Below are positions 8,501 to 16,396 of a stretch of DNA of 33,098 bases, piece by piece. Position 1 is the first letter of the stretch; each line of letters starts with the position of its first letter. This stretch comes from Flavobacteriia bacterium (GTDB lineage Bacteria; Bacteroidota; Bacteroidia; Flavobacteriales; Schleiferiaceae). A program made the position numbers and the translations under genes. The stretch covers positions 1 to 33,098 of the forward strand of contig JABXHW010000057.1 of assembly GCA_013373425.1 (NCBI GenBank), read 5' to 3'. Under the pieces are notes generated by a model, which was given only the letters and a program-made list of their open reading frames with translations, did not search any database and was not told the DNA's origin.

Positions 8501-9931
8501 ATGACCTTTCCGAAGCTGAGCCTCAGGGCAAGAATTTTTATTTCCATGCTTTTCATGATCCTCGTCAGCTTTGTGTTGACTGGTCTAATCTCTCTTTACC
8601 ACTTTGAGGAAGAGAATGAAGAGTATCACCAAAGTCGCCTGAAGCGCAAGGAATACGCAATAGAGAGTAACATCGAGTACTTCTTAGCTAGTCGACCCGA
8701 CCAGCAACACCCCGATAGCTTAGCATCACTTTTCTCGAACAAAATCTGCGAGCTTGCGGATGTCCACAACCTCGACATCAACTTGTTTAGTCCGGATGGA
8801 GAGCTCATCATCTCCAGCAACTTCACACTATTCGACAATGAAATGCTCGCAACAGAAGTGCCTGGCGATATCCTCGACATGGTCGTTGAAGGAGAGCGGC
8901 GCTTTATTCAGCCCTCCACTGACACCTCTGATGTTCTCCTCATCTACAGCATTCTTTACACGGTTGATGGCGCACCTCTTGCCATCTTGAACCTACCGTA
9001 CTTCGAGCCCGACAGAATTCCGGCGCAGGATGTGGAGTTTCTCGAAACGCTCATCGCACTGTACATCATCCTATTTGTAGCCGCAGTATTGCTGGCCTAT
9101 TTCTTATCCAACTACATCACTCAGTCGCTCACGGCGATTACCAAAAAGATGCAAATGGTTCAGTTGGGCAAGAACAACGAACCCATCAAATGGAGAAGCC
9201 AAGATGAAATAGGCGCCTTGGTAGATGAGTATAACCGTATGATGGAGCAGCTCGAACAACACGCTATCAAGCTTGCACAAAGCGAGAGGGAAACCGCCTG
9301 GAAAGAAATGGCCAAGCAAGTGGCTCATGAGATTAAAAACCCACTCACTCCAATGCGTTTGAGCGTTCAAATGCTCGAGCGAAAATTGGTAGTTGACGAT
9401 AAGCAGAAACTCAACGAATTCACGGAAAGCATGCTTTCACAGATTGATGCCTTGAGCAATATTGCTACAGCATTTAGTCGATTTGCGAGCATGCCTGAGA
9501 TGAAGAAGGAACAAGTGAATTTGAAGAACTTCCTAGAACGAGTGAATGCGGCGCATGAAACGGTAGAGTTGGATTGTCCAGAAGAAGAAATCGTGATCGA
9601 GGCAGATAAAGATCAGCTTACACGCGTTCTGAATAACTTGATTTTGAATGCTGAGCAAGCCGTGCCGGAAGACCGAGAGCCGAAGGTGGTCGTTGGATTC
9701 AATCGCAAATCAGACGAAGAGGTTGAAATCTTCGTTAGCGATAATGGAGTGGGTATTCCCGAAAGCCGCCGAGAAAAGGTGTTTGAGCCGAGCTTCACGA
9801 CCAAGACTCAGGGAATGGGGTTGGGTCTCGCAATGGTGAAGAACATCGTCAAAGGGTTCAAAGGGGATATCACATTCACGTCGAAGGAAGGTGAGGGAAC
9901 GACCTTCATCGTTCGACTACCCATTTCATAA
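8501..9931 (+). CDS. NtrY-like sensor histidine kinase
   Basis: 476 aa. TM1 at about residues 12-33, a periplasmic sensor region at about 34-180, TM2 at about 183-204, HAMP at about 205-255, HisKA with His276 in AKQVAHEIKNPLTPM, and HATPase_c with N-box N383 (NNLILNAEQA), G1 DNGVGIP (414-420), F-box FEPSFTTK and G2 GMGLGL (438-443). The WKEMAKQVAHEIKNPLTPM block is typical of the NtrY-type kinases of Bacteroidetes. The start is set at 8501 because the upstream in-frame ATG at 8468 adds 11 residues before the basic signal-anchor. No response regulator is adjacent, so it is an orphan here. It is followed after 12 bp by the SIMPL gene. Confidence 0.93.
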   Translation: MTFPKLSLRARIFISMLFMILVSFVLTGLISLYHFEEENEEYHQSRLKRKEYAIESNIEYFLASRPDQQHPDSLASLFSNKICELADVHNLDINLFSPDGELIISSNFTLFDNEMLATEVPGDILDMVVEGERRFIQPSTDTSDVLLIYSILYTVDGAPLAILNLPYFEPDRIPAQDVEFLETLIALYIILFVAAVLLAYFLSNYITQSLTAITKKMQMVQLGKNNEPIKWRSQDEIGALVDEYNRMMEQLEQHAIKLAQSERETAWKEMAKQVAHEIKNPLTPMRLSVQMLERKLVVDDKQKLNEFTESMLSQIDALSNIATAFSRFASMPEMKKEQVNLKNFLERVNAAHETVELDCPEEEIVIEADKDQLTRVLNNLILNAEQAVPEDREPKVVVGFNRKSDEEVEIFVSDNGVGIPESRREKVFEPSFTTKTQGMGLGLAMVKNIVKGFKGDITFTSKEGEGTTFIVRLPIS

Positions 9932-9943
9932 AACAACACAAAG

Positions 9944-10648
9944 ATGTTAAAGCAAATCAGCGCAGCGCTTGCATTGAGCGCACTCTCATTTTCGGCATTT
10001 GCCCAAAACGAAGGGATTTCTGTCAGCGGATCGGTTTCGAAGCAAGTAGAGCCCGATGAGATGATTATTCAGTTCTCAGTTTCGACGGAAGAAGAGGAAA
10101 TTCAAGATGCATTCACAGGAACAGAACAAAAGTCGGCCGCGATTATCGAGTACCTACAATCACTCGATGAGTTGTGCGAAGTAAGCACTCAGCACATCAG
10201 CTTAGGTGAACAATTCGAGTGGACAAACGGAAGAGCGGAACGTGTCCGTGTGGGATTTACAGCATCACAATCGCTCCAGGTAAAGCTCAAGGATTTTGAT
10301 TTGTATCCCATTGTTATGGCTAAGCTGATCGAACTTGGGGTGAACAATGTCGGCGGCGTGAGCTTCTCTTATTCTGGGGCACAAGATCTCAGAAATTCGA
10401 TGCGCGTTGAAGCCATTCAAATTGCTAGGTCCAAAGCGAGTGAAGTAGCCGAGGCATTGGATGTACAGTTGGGCAGCGCTGTTGAATTTACAGAAGCAGG
10501 AAGCCCTAGTTTCAGACAAAGAGCTGAGCTGAGCAATTCCTTTTATCTAGCTGACGGAGAACAAGCCGAGGGCAGTATTTCACCGGGAAAACAAACCATC
10601 CGCATGGAGGTGCACGTTCGTTTTGCGATCTTAGCGCCCCAAGAATAA
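9944..10648 (+). CDS. SIMPL-domain (DUF541) periplasmic protein
   Basis: 234 aa. Signal peptide at residues 1-20 (ending SAFAQ), then a SIMPL/DUF541 domain starting with GISVSGSVSKQVEPDEMIIQ, the usual opening strand of the family. The family includes E. coli YggE, linked to oxidative-stress tolerance, and forms envelope assemblies of unclear biochemistry. Length is normal. It sits 12 bp after the NtrY-like kinase and 21 bp before the enoyl-CoA hydratase, so co-transcription is likely. No odd features. Confidence 0.88.
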   Translation: MLKQISAALALSALSFSAFAQNEGISVSGSVSKQVEPDEMIIQFSVSTEEEEIQDAFTGTEQKSAAIIEYLQSLDELCEVSTQHISLGEQFEWTNGRAERVRVGFTASQSLQVKLKDFDLYPIVMAKLIELGVNNVGGVSFSYSGAQDLRNSMRVEAIQIARSKASEVAEALDVQLGSAVEFTEAGSPSFRQRAELSNSFYLADGEQAEGSISPGKQTIRMEVHVRFAILAPQE

Positions 10649-10669
10649 AGCAACCTAAAATCATATACC

Positions 10670-11443
10670 ATGGAAGATCTAGTGCTCGTCAACCAAGAAG
10701 GGAAAGTAGCAACGGTTACCATCAACCGTCCAAAGCAACTCAACGCCCTCAATGGTGACACTATTGCCGCACTGAGCATAACCATGCAGGAACTCGAAGA
10801 AAATGAGTCGGTACGCGCTATCATTCTCACCGGATCAGGAGAGAAGTCGTTTGTAGCGGGTGCAGATATCAAAGAGTTCGCAAACTACAGCGTTGAGGAA
10901 GGAAAGGCCCTGGCTCGTCGTGGCCATGAAACCTTGTTCAACTTGATTGAGAACCTTCGCACTCCAGTTATCGCGGCCGTGAACGGATTCGCTCTCGGTG
11001 GTGGCTTGGAGCTCGCAATGAGTTGTCACATGCGTGTGGCATCAGACAATGCACGAATGGGCCTTCCTGAAGTAACTTTAGGTGTAATTCCTGGTTACGG
11101 AGGAACACAGCGCTTGGCTCAATTGGTAGGCAAAGGCAAAGCCATGGAGATGATTACTACTGCAGGCATGATCGACGCAAATGATGCTCTTAAATGGGGT
11201 CTTGTGAACCATGTGGTCGCCTTGGACGAACTTCACGCGAAATGCGCGGAAATCGCATCAAAAATCGCCAAGAACAGTGGTGTTGCTATCGCTGCTGCCA
11301 TGTCGGCAGTGAATGCAGGATTCGAAACTGGAGTGAACGGCTTTGAAGCTGAAATTGACGCTTTCGGAGAGGCTTTTGGAACCGATGAGTTCAAAGAGGG
11401 AACAACGGCATTCTTGGAGAAGAGAAAGCCAGATTTCAAGTAA
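10670..11443 (+). CDS. enoyl-CoA hydratase/isomerase (crotonase family)
   Basis: 257 aa, normal length. Hydrates trans-2-enoyl-CoA in beta-oxidation or related CoA-thioester pathways in the cytoplasm. The CoA/oxyanion segment SFVAGADIKEF is at 60-70, and the oxyanion/catalytic loop GFALGGGLELAM contains Glu114. GLPEVTLGVIPGYGGTQRL contains Glu134. Both catalytic glutamates of true hydratases (Glu144/Glu164 in the rat enzyme) are present, which supports hydratase over pure isomerase activity. The C-terminal EGTTAFLEKRKPDF is typical. Substrate chain length (short-chain/crotonyl) cannot be told from sequence alone. Confidence 0.95.
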   Translation: MEDLVLVNQEGKVATVTINRPKQLNALNGDTIAALSITMQELEENESVRAIILTGSGEKSFVAGADIKEFANYSVEEGKALARRGHETLFNLIENLRTPVIAAVNGFALGGGLELAMSCHMRVASDNARMGLPEVTLGVIPGYGGTQRLAQLVGKGKAMEMITTAGMIDANDALKWGLVNHVVALDELHAKCAEIASKIAKNSGVAIAAAMSAVNAGFETGVNGFEAEIDAFGEAFGTDEFKEGTTAFLEKRKPDFK

Positions 11444-11463
11444 TTCATTCAGACTCCCACGTT

Positions 11464-12117
11464 GTGCAGGAGGAGAAATTCACAGTAGAAAAAACGTCCA
11501 GAGTCTTCTCGCTTGGAGAAACTGGACCAAATATTAAGAAGCTGATCATTGCTCTTCATGGCTATGGTCAGCTTCCTGCGTTTTTCTTGAGGAAGTTTGC
11601 TGACTTGGAAAATGCCGAACGTCGAATTGTAGCTCCAGAAGGCTTGCATCGATTTTACCTTGAAGGCACAAGCGGTAGAGTGGGCGCGTCGTGGATGACC
11701 AAGGAAGCGCGGCTAGACGATATTGCCGACCAAGCGAAGCATCTCGATGCTGTTTTGGCCCGAGAAATAGCGCTTTGTCCGAATATAGAGCACATCACCT
11801 TGGTGGGGTTCTCACAAGGAGTATCAACCGCTTGTCGATGGGTAGACCATCGCGAAGGTAAGTCCATTGATCACCTAATATGTTGGGCGGGTTCTTTTCC
11901 GCCAGATATCGATTACGCTCTGAAGAAAGAGGCGTTCACCAATTTGAAGTTCGACACTGCTTTTGGCGATTCCGATGAATTCGCACCGGAGCACAAGGTT
12001 CAGGGCTTACTCGCGCAATTAGCCGAATTCGACATCGTGCCTAAGTTGCACAGATACGTAGGTGGACATAGCATTGAGCCTGATTTGTTGAAGGAAATCA
12101 CCGACCATGCGGATTGA
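11464..12117 (+). CDS. alpha/beta hydrolase, phospholipase/carboxylesterase-like
   Basis: 217 aa cytoplasmic serine hydrolase. Oxyanion-hole motif ALHGYGQ at 30-36, nucleophile Ser117 in VGFSQG, acid residue in GDSDEF (Asp169 or Asp171) and His202 in GGHSIEP complete the triad in family order. Best match by pattern is the PF02230-type carboxylesterase/acyl-protein thioesterase group; the natural substrate is unknown. The start is GTG at 11464, since no ATG occurs before the core fold. A nearby alternative start cannot be excluded, but the first strand (KKLIIALHGYG) is intact either way. It overlaps the S4 gene by 11 bp. Confidence 0.88.
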   Translation: MQEEKFTVEKTSRVFSLGETGPNIKKLIIALHGYGQLPAFFLRKFADLENAERRIVAPEGLHRFYLEGTSGRVGASWMTKEARLDDIADQAKHLDAVLAREIALCPNIEHITLVGFSQGVSTACRWVDHREGKSIDHLICWAGSFPPDIDYALKKEAFTNLKFDTAFGDSDEFAPEHKVQGLLAQLAEFDIVPKLHRYVGGHSIEPDLLKEITDHAD

Positions 12118-12472
12118 TAAATACTTGTGGTGTGTACGGATATTCAAGACTCGTTCACTCGCCTCAAGCGAAGTGAAGAAAGAGCGCGTTTTGATCGATG
12201 ATGAAATTGTAAAACCGTCGCGAGAAGTGAAGGTTGGAGACGAGTTTACTGTCAAGTTTCATGGCTTTGAGCGGTCCTTCAAGATCCTCGACTTGCCGAA
12301 GTCGAGGGTAGGAGCCAAATTGGTTCCCAATCTGATGGAAGAGATTACTCCAACAGAGGAAGTAGAAAAGCAAGAGTTCCTGCGCATGGCCAAGAGTCTG
12401 CAACGCGACCGAGGAACGGGGAGACCCACCAAACGGGAGCGGCGAGACTTGGACCGACTGACGGGGGATTAA
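12107..12472 (+). CDS. S4-domain RNA-binding protein, Hsp15-like
   Basis: 121 aa. The N-terminal S4 domain at residues 1-60 begins MRIDKYLWCVRIFKTRSLA, the Hsp15/HslR signature, with the RNA-binding turn VLIDDEIVKPSREVKVGD. A basic C-terminal tail (KSLQRDRGTGRPTKRERRDL) matches the family. In E. coli, Hsp15 rescues stalled 50S subunits carrying nascent-chain tRNA; the same role here is inference. It overlaps the preceding hydrolase gene by 11 bp and is the last gene of the co-directional run before a bidirectional terminator. Confidence 0.92.
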   Translation: MRIDKYLWCVRIFKTRSLASSEVKKERVLIDDEIVKPSREVKVGDEFTVKFHGFERSFKILDLPKSRVGAKLVPNLMEEITPTEEVEKQEFLRMAKSLQRDRGTGRPTKRERRDLDRLTGD

Positions 12473-12479
12473 ATGCAAA

Positions 12480-12519
12480 CAGGCGAGGAATCATACTTGA
12501 TAGATCCCTCGCCTGATTT
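12480..12519. terminator. bidirectional terminator between convergent genes
   Basis: CAGGCGAGG (12480-12488) pairs with CCTCGCCTG (12507-12515). The stem extends by ATC/GAT after one mismatch, and ATTTTGT follows on plus. On minus the stem is followed by TTTGCATTT. It sits 7 bp after the S4 gene stop and 24 bp after the minus-strand stop at 12540, so it can serve both transcripts. Confidence 0.85.
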
Positions 12520-12539
12520 TGTCTTGGACTACTTCCTTC

Positions 12540-14981
12540 TTAGTACAAGAATTTTTCTGAATAGGCCATATTGTTATCTTCATCAATCACACGAAGGATG
12601 TAGTACGACACATCGTTCAGCGGCTTCTTGAATTGGAACTGAAGCGGCCCGTATGTACTGATATCGTCTTCTGAGTACAACTGGCGACCCGACATATCAA
12701 TTACCTCAACGATTACTTCAGGCGAGAGGCCTTCAAGGAAATCAACATTGATGACGCCATTGTCTACACGTACTCTAAACGCGCGCTGACCGCTGGCGCC
12801 GTTTTCTTCCACACTGATGTCGTTTGCTACAGCGATAAGGTCGAATCGATGTTCATCGAATGCAGTATCGTTCGTGAATGTGTAGCTGTTATTCAACAAG
12901 TCGGTAGTAACACCTGTCTTGCGATCATACAGTTTTACTATAAAATCTTGAGGGAAAGTGTTCTCTGCGATAGAGATCGTGTAGTCTTCTAGAAGATTGC
13001 CTTTCACGCCGAGGAATGCAGTATCGCCGTAGAATGAGCGGTCGATGACATTAGCAGCAAGCACAGCGCTATCAGGAGTGATGCTGTAGAAATTCATCAC
13101 TTGTGGAGCAGGATTATAGAACTTGGTGATATCACCACGTGTGTCTTGATTCAAACTGAAACCTAGTTCACGCACAAACACGACATTATCGCTGTAGTCT
13201 GGATTTGAGTTACGAACGATTTCGAGAACGAGCTTTTCCTGATTTTTCAAGTGAGTTGCAGGCGAACTTGTCGTTCTATCACTATTCGTAAAGTCGAATA
13301 CATTTGTTGCTGTGGCACCTGAATTGTTGAGTTTAACCCAGACCGCTTGAAGTGGAGCAATGTTACTTACACCACCGTTTGAGCCAGCAACGGAGTTCCA
13401 TGCTACGTAGCCTCCGTCTCCAGAATTCAGGCTTTGCTTCCAGATGTAATATGTATCGCTGTAATCCGATCCGGAGAAGTTGTCGTCTACTTTCGACCAA
13501 TCTAAGTTGCTTGGGTAAGGGTTGGCAATCAAGTTCCAACCATCGCTAGCACCTTCATCGGCATAATCACTCCAAGCCAACGTTGATGTATAGCCTAAAG
13601 ATGAAGTGGTGTTTCCTGTATTGATGCTTCCTGTTAGGTCAAGCACAACGGGGAGATTACCATCACCGTTTACTCCGCCACCTGCACGAACAAAGTTGCT
13701 GTCGATATATATATTCCAGCCTCCGGTGAAGGCATCAGAACTATCTGTTGCGGCAATGAAATCTGCAGTGGCTGCGTCCCAGTAGTAAGCAGAAACGCCG
13801 GATGAATTCCCGCTGTAGTTGATGATGATATCGTCTTCAAGATCATCCAATGTCATTCCGCTGATTGGCGAACCCAGGTTGTGCCAACCCGGCTCGGAAA
13901 TTACCATTTGAAAAGTCACATCTCCCGAAATACTAGCGCCTCCACCTTCAGCAGCGATTTGGCCGTACGATGAGGCCGATGTTGAAGCCAGAAGAAGGTT
14001 TCCGTTGGTAGTTATCGTTCCATCCGTTGGAGTGAAAACACCTGTTACGGTTTGAGTTCCACCATCTATCGCTACTCCGTTGGAGTTGTTGATCGTGAGG
14101 TTTTCCCATTCTGTATCTCCGGTGATGGTCTGTGCCGCTGCACCAGCCAGTTCTATTGTTCCATTGATGGCCTGTCCAGACACCGAACCAATAAGCTCGC
14201 CTGTGATAGTCAGAGTGTTTCCGCCAAGGTCGAGAATAGATGAATCTAGAATTATTAGTCGTTGAACAGTAGCATTTCCAGGCATGGGGTCCGTAGTAGC
14301 TGTTTCCACCAACATGTCTAGAGTGTTGTCTGAGCTTGAAGGAGCACCTCCCGCGGAACCACCTGACCAAGTTGCACCGTCCCAAATGATATCGAAGTTT
14401 TGCAAAGGAAAGGCTAGGCCATTTCCACTGTTGGCCACTATCGGACTATTGTAAGAAGAAGGGCTGTTATCGGAAAGCTGATGGAATTGTTGTCCACTCA
14501 TCGCGGACTCTTCTAGGCTAATTTTTGGAAGTTCGGTAGTGTCTGTAATGGGTATAGCTACTCGAACCAATTTCTGATAGGTAGTTGTAGGTTCCTTGTG
14601 CGCAACACCAGGAAAGTAGCTGGTTGTAAAATTGCTTAAGACAAACACTACAATTCTAGAGGAGGTGTTGTTGCTAACGCTTGCATTGTAGAAGTCTTGC
14701 GGAGTCAGACCTCCACTATTACCATCACACAAAGTGCGCTTTCTCACACCCACATTGCTTGCGATGTTAGAGCCGAATGCAGCAGTGTTGTAATTAATGG
14801 CTACTTGTAAGCTTCTGATATAAGTGCCTCCAGCACTCGCCTTTAGCTCAATATCAAATACAAGTGAATCCGTGGCGCTATTTACCACACTCATATTGTT
14901 GATCCGATACGTAAGTGTTTGAGCACTAACTGAAGAGGTCAACAAAAAGGCAAGCAGCAATATGAAATTTCCAGGTCTCAT
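12540..14981 (-). CDS. large secreted protein with cohesin-like N-terminal domain and T9SS-like C-terminal domain
   Basis: 813 aa. Signal peptide at residues 1-20 (ending SSVSAQ). An N-terminal beta-rich domain at about 22-190 has FDIELKASAGGTYIRSLQV at 42-60, matching a similar segment in the two upstream neighbours. The middle at about 240-350 holds the strand-repeat phrase TIELAGAAAQTITG / WENLTINNS, common in Bacteroidetes surface proteins. The last ~75 residues (VRVDNGVINVDFLEG...VEVIDMSGRQLYSE...YYILRV...YSEKFLY) look like a type A T9SS sorting domain, although no Y-P-N-P-type opening motif is visible. The ATG at 14981 overlaps the upstream stop as ATGA, indicating translational coupling and fixing the start; an in-frame ATG at 15020 is rejected. 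Confidence 0.85.
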   Translation of the reverse strand: MRPGNFILLLAFLLTSSVSAQTLTYRINNMSVVNSATDSLVFDIELKASAGGTYIRSLQVAINYNTAAFGSNIASNVGVRKRTLCDGNSGGLTPQDFYNASVSNNTSSRIVVFVLSNFTTSYFPGVAHKEPTTTYQKLVRVAIPITDTTELPKISLEESAMSGQQFHQLSDNSPSSYNSPIVANSGNGLAFPLQNFDIIWDGATWSGGSAGGAPSSSDNTLDMLVETATTDPMPGNATVQRLIILDSSILDLGGNTLTITGELIGSVSGQAINGTIELAGAAAQTITGDTEWENLTINNSNGVAIDGGTQTVTGVFTPTDGTITTNGNLLLASTSASSYGQIAAEGGGASISGDVTFQMVISEPGWHNLGSPISGMTLDDLEDDIIINYSGNSSGVSAYYWDAATADFIAATDSSDAFTGGWNIYIDSNFVRAGGGVNGDGNLPVVLDLTGSINTGNTTSSLGYTSTLAWSDYADEGASDGWNLIANPYPSNLDWSKVDDNFSGSDYSDTYYIWKQSLNSGDGGYVAWNSVAGSNGGVSNIAPLQAVWVKLNNSGATATNVFDFTNSDRTTSSPATHLKNQEKLVLEIVRNSNPDYSDNVVFVRELGFSLNQDTRGDITKFYNPAPQVMNFYSITPDSAVLAANVIDRSFYGDTAFLGVKGNLLEDYTISIAENTFPQDFIVKLYDRKTGVTTDLLNNSYTFTNDTAFDEHRFDLIAVANDISVEENGASGQRAFRVRVDNGVINVDFLEGLSPEVIVEVIDMSGRQLYSEDDISTYGPLQFQFKKPLNDVSYYILRVIDEDNNMAYSEKFLY

Positions 14982-16261
14982 TGCGGTACTGCGTTTGATT
15001 TTCCTTTGTTCGTATACCAAATCACCTCTCTGTCGGAGTTGAACACGTTGCCGTCGAGGTCAAAGTCGGCATCGTAATATCCGTTAGCTCCAATATCTCC
15101 AAACCAAGCTACATCTGAGTCAGAGTTGAAGATGTCACCATCATGATCCCCATCACCAGCGATCAACATACTGAAGCCATTCTTAACCTTCGCCCCATTC
15201 GACCCTCCAAAGATAGTCGATAAACCACTCGTCATATCACACTCCCACCTTGGGATCGGTGGAAGAGAGTCGTTATACATCAATCCGTCTGAACACATCA
15301 TTGCAAGGTGATTGCGATGGTGCACCACAACGTATTGATTTTTAGTGTCGTCGAAGGTCACATTATCGAACTCAAGATAAGAACTTCCGTCGAGGTCTAC
15401 GACATGTCCGTTCTTAAGCAAGAAACCCGCACGAGTTCCAATTACAGATGTTGCATTCGCATTCGTTGCATTATTAGTTTCACGGATTTCTACGAGCACC
15501 CAATCCACCACGTCAGCATTCGGAATAGCGGCTACACTATCGCCGCCAGAATAATTCCAAGGACCCGCCTCATAGGGGTTCTTCAATGGAAGAAGCCCCT
15601 GGCTATTGAGGTCAGTACGCATCTCGCCAGTATTTACATCGTATGCACCTTCGAGGAATACGGTGATGTCAAGACGTGGGGATCCCAGCGTTGGGAAATC
15701 GGTAAACCTTAACACGGCAGGTTCTGTCACAAACTTTGGCTGCTTATTGGTGAAGTAGTGAACGTTTGACGTGTTCTCATTATCCTGTCCAGTAATCACC
15801 CAATCGAATGCAGGGTCTAGAATACCTGTATAGTTGGTTACTTCAATGTGCACGAGTGATGTTTGTTGACCGTTTGGCAGTGCAAGTACGTTATCGTTGA
15901 ACTGCCACATGCTGTCGATAAACTTAGGATCTAAGCTGTAAACGACTTTTCCACCGTTCTGCTGTGAGCCAAATCGAATAAAACCAGGATTGAGGTTGGC
16001 GTTCCCGCTTCGACTTTGTCCGGCTCCCAACCACGTAACATTTAAAGTCGGATTGGTAAACTGTGTCCAATCGGCTGTGAACACAATGTCTCCGAAAGCT
16101 ATGAAGGCAGTATCTCCTCTTGTACACTCAAAAGCTAGGTCGAAACTGATAACGCCTGAAGGGTCCTCGCTGTAGTTCACGGCACTCACGTCCACGCGGG
16201 TCTGAGCCCAGGTAAGCTGGGCGAGCAGAAGGAGTGTGAATGTGGTCGCGATACGTTTCAT
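14978..16261 (-). CDS. secreted protein with cohesin-like N-terminus and C-terminal dockerin-like EF-hands
   Basis: 427 aa. Signal peptide at residues 1-20 (ending LTWAQ). The N-terminal beta domain at about 22-180 has FDLAFECTRGDTAFIAFGDI at 40-59. A middle domain at about 195-350 contains the landmarks LEGAYDV, VVDWVLVEIRE and HHRNHLAMM and is shared with the 1002-aa neighbour. The C-terminus has two EF-hand loops with exact dockerin spacing: DGDHDGDIFNSD (370-381) and DFDLDGNVFNSD (399-410), ending YTNKGKSNAVPQ. There is no T9SS domain. Its stop overlaps the next gene's start (ATGA). The likely role is a calcium-binding surface component; function is inferred from modules only. Confidence 0.85.
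   Translation of the reverse strand: MKRIATTFTLLLLAQLTWAQTRVDVSAVNYSEDPSGVISFDLAFECTRGDTAFIAFGDIVFTADWTQFTNPTLNVTWLGAGQSRSGNANLNPGFIRFGSQQNGGKVVYSLDPKFIDSMWQFNDNVLALPNGQQTSLVHIEVTNYTGILDPAFDWVITGQDNENTSNVHYFTNKQPKFVTEPAVLRFTDFPTLGSPRLDITVFLEGAYDVNTGEMRTDLNSQGLLPLKNPYEAGPWNYSGGDSVAAIPNADVVDWVLVEIRETNNATNANATSVIGTRAGFLLKNGHVVDLDGSSYLEFDNVTFDDTKNQYVVVHHRNHLAMMCSDGLMYNDSLPPIPRWECDMTSGLSTIFGGSNGAKVKNGFSMLIAGDGDHDGDIFNSDSDVAWFGDIGANGYYDADFDLDGNVFNSDREVIWYTNKGKSNAVPQ
15032..15154 (-). other. pair of dockerin-like calcium-binding loops (within 14978-16261)
   Basis: Two 12-residue loops 29 residues apart, each with Asp at positions 1, 3 and 5, Gly at 6, hydrophobic at 8 and Asp at 12. This is the type I dockerin duplicated-loop arrangement. 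Both loops share the sub-motif FNSD, so they are internal duplicates. Confidence 0.75.
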
Positions 16262-16343
16262 TTAGGTCTCAATTGGGCGTACTTCGGACTTTTGTGTACT
16301 TGGTTTTTAGCTCAATAAATAGGGGCTAGTTAGTGGCAGAAAT

Positions 16344-16371
16344 CCGAGAAGCAGATTAGGCTACTTCTCGG
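16344..16371 (-). terminator. hairpin terminator candidate downstream of the FN3 protein gene
   Basis: CCGAGAAG (16344-16351) and CTTCTCGG (16364-16371) are perfect 8-bp arms around a 12-nt loop. On minus the stem is preceded by AGAAAA and followed by ATTTCTG, a modest T tract. It lies 25 bp after the minus-strand stop at 16397. It separates that gene from the two-gene operon starting at 16261, which then needs its own promoter in 16262-16343; no clear one was seen. Confidence 0.65.
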
Positions 16372-16396
16372 TTTTCTACTAGGTTCTTATCAGCGA

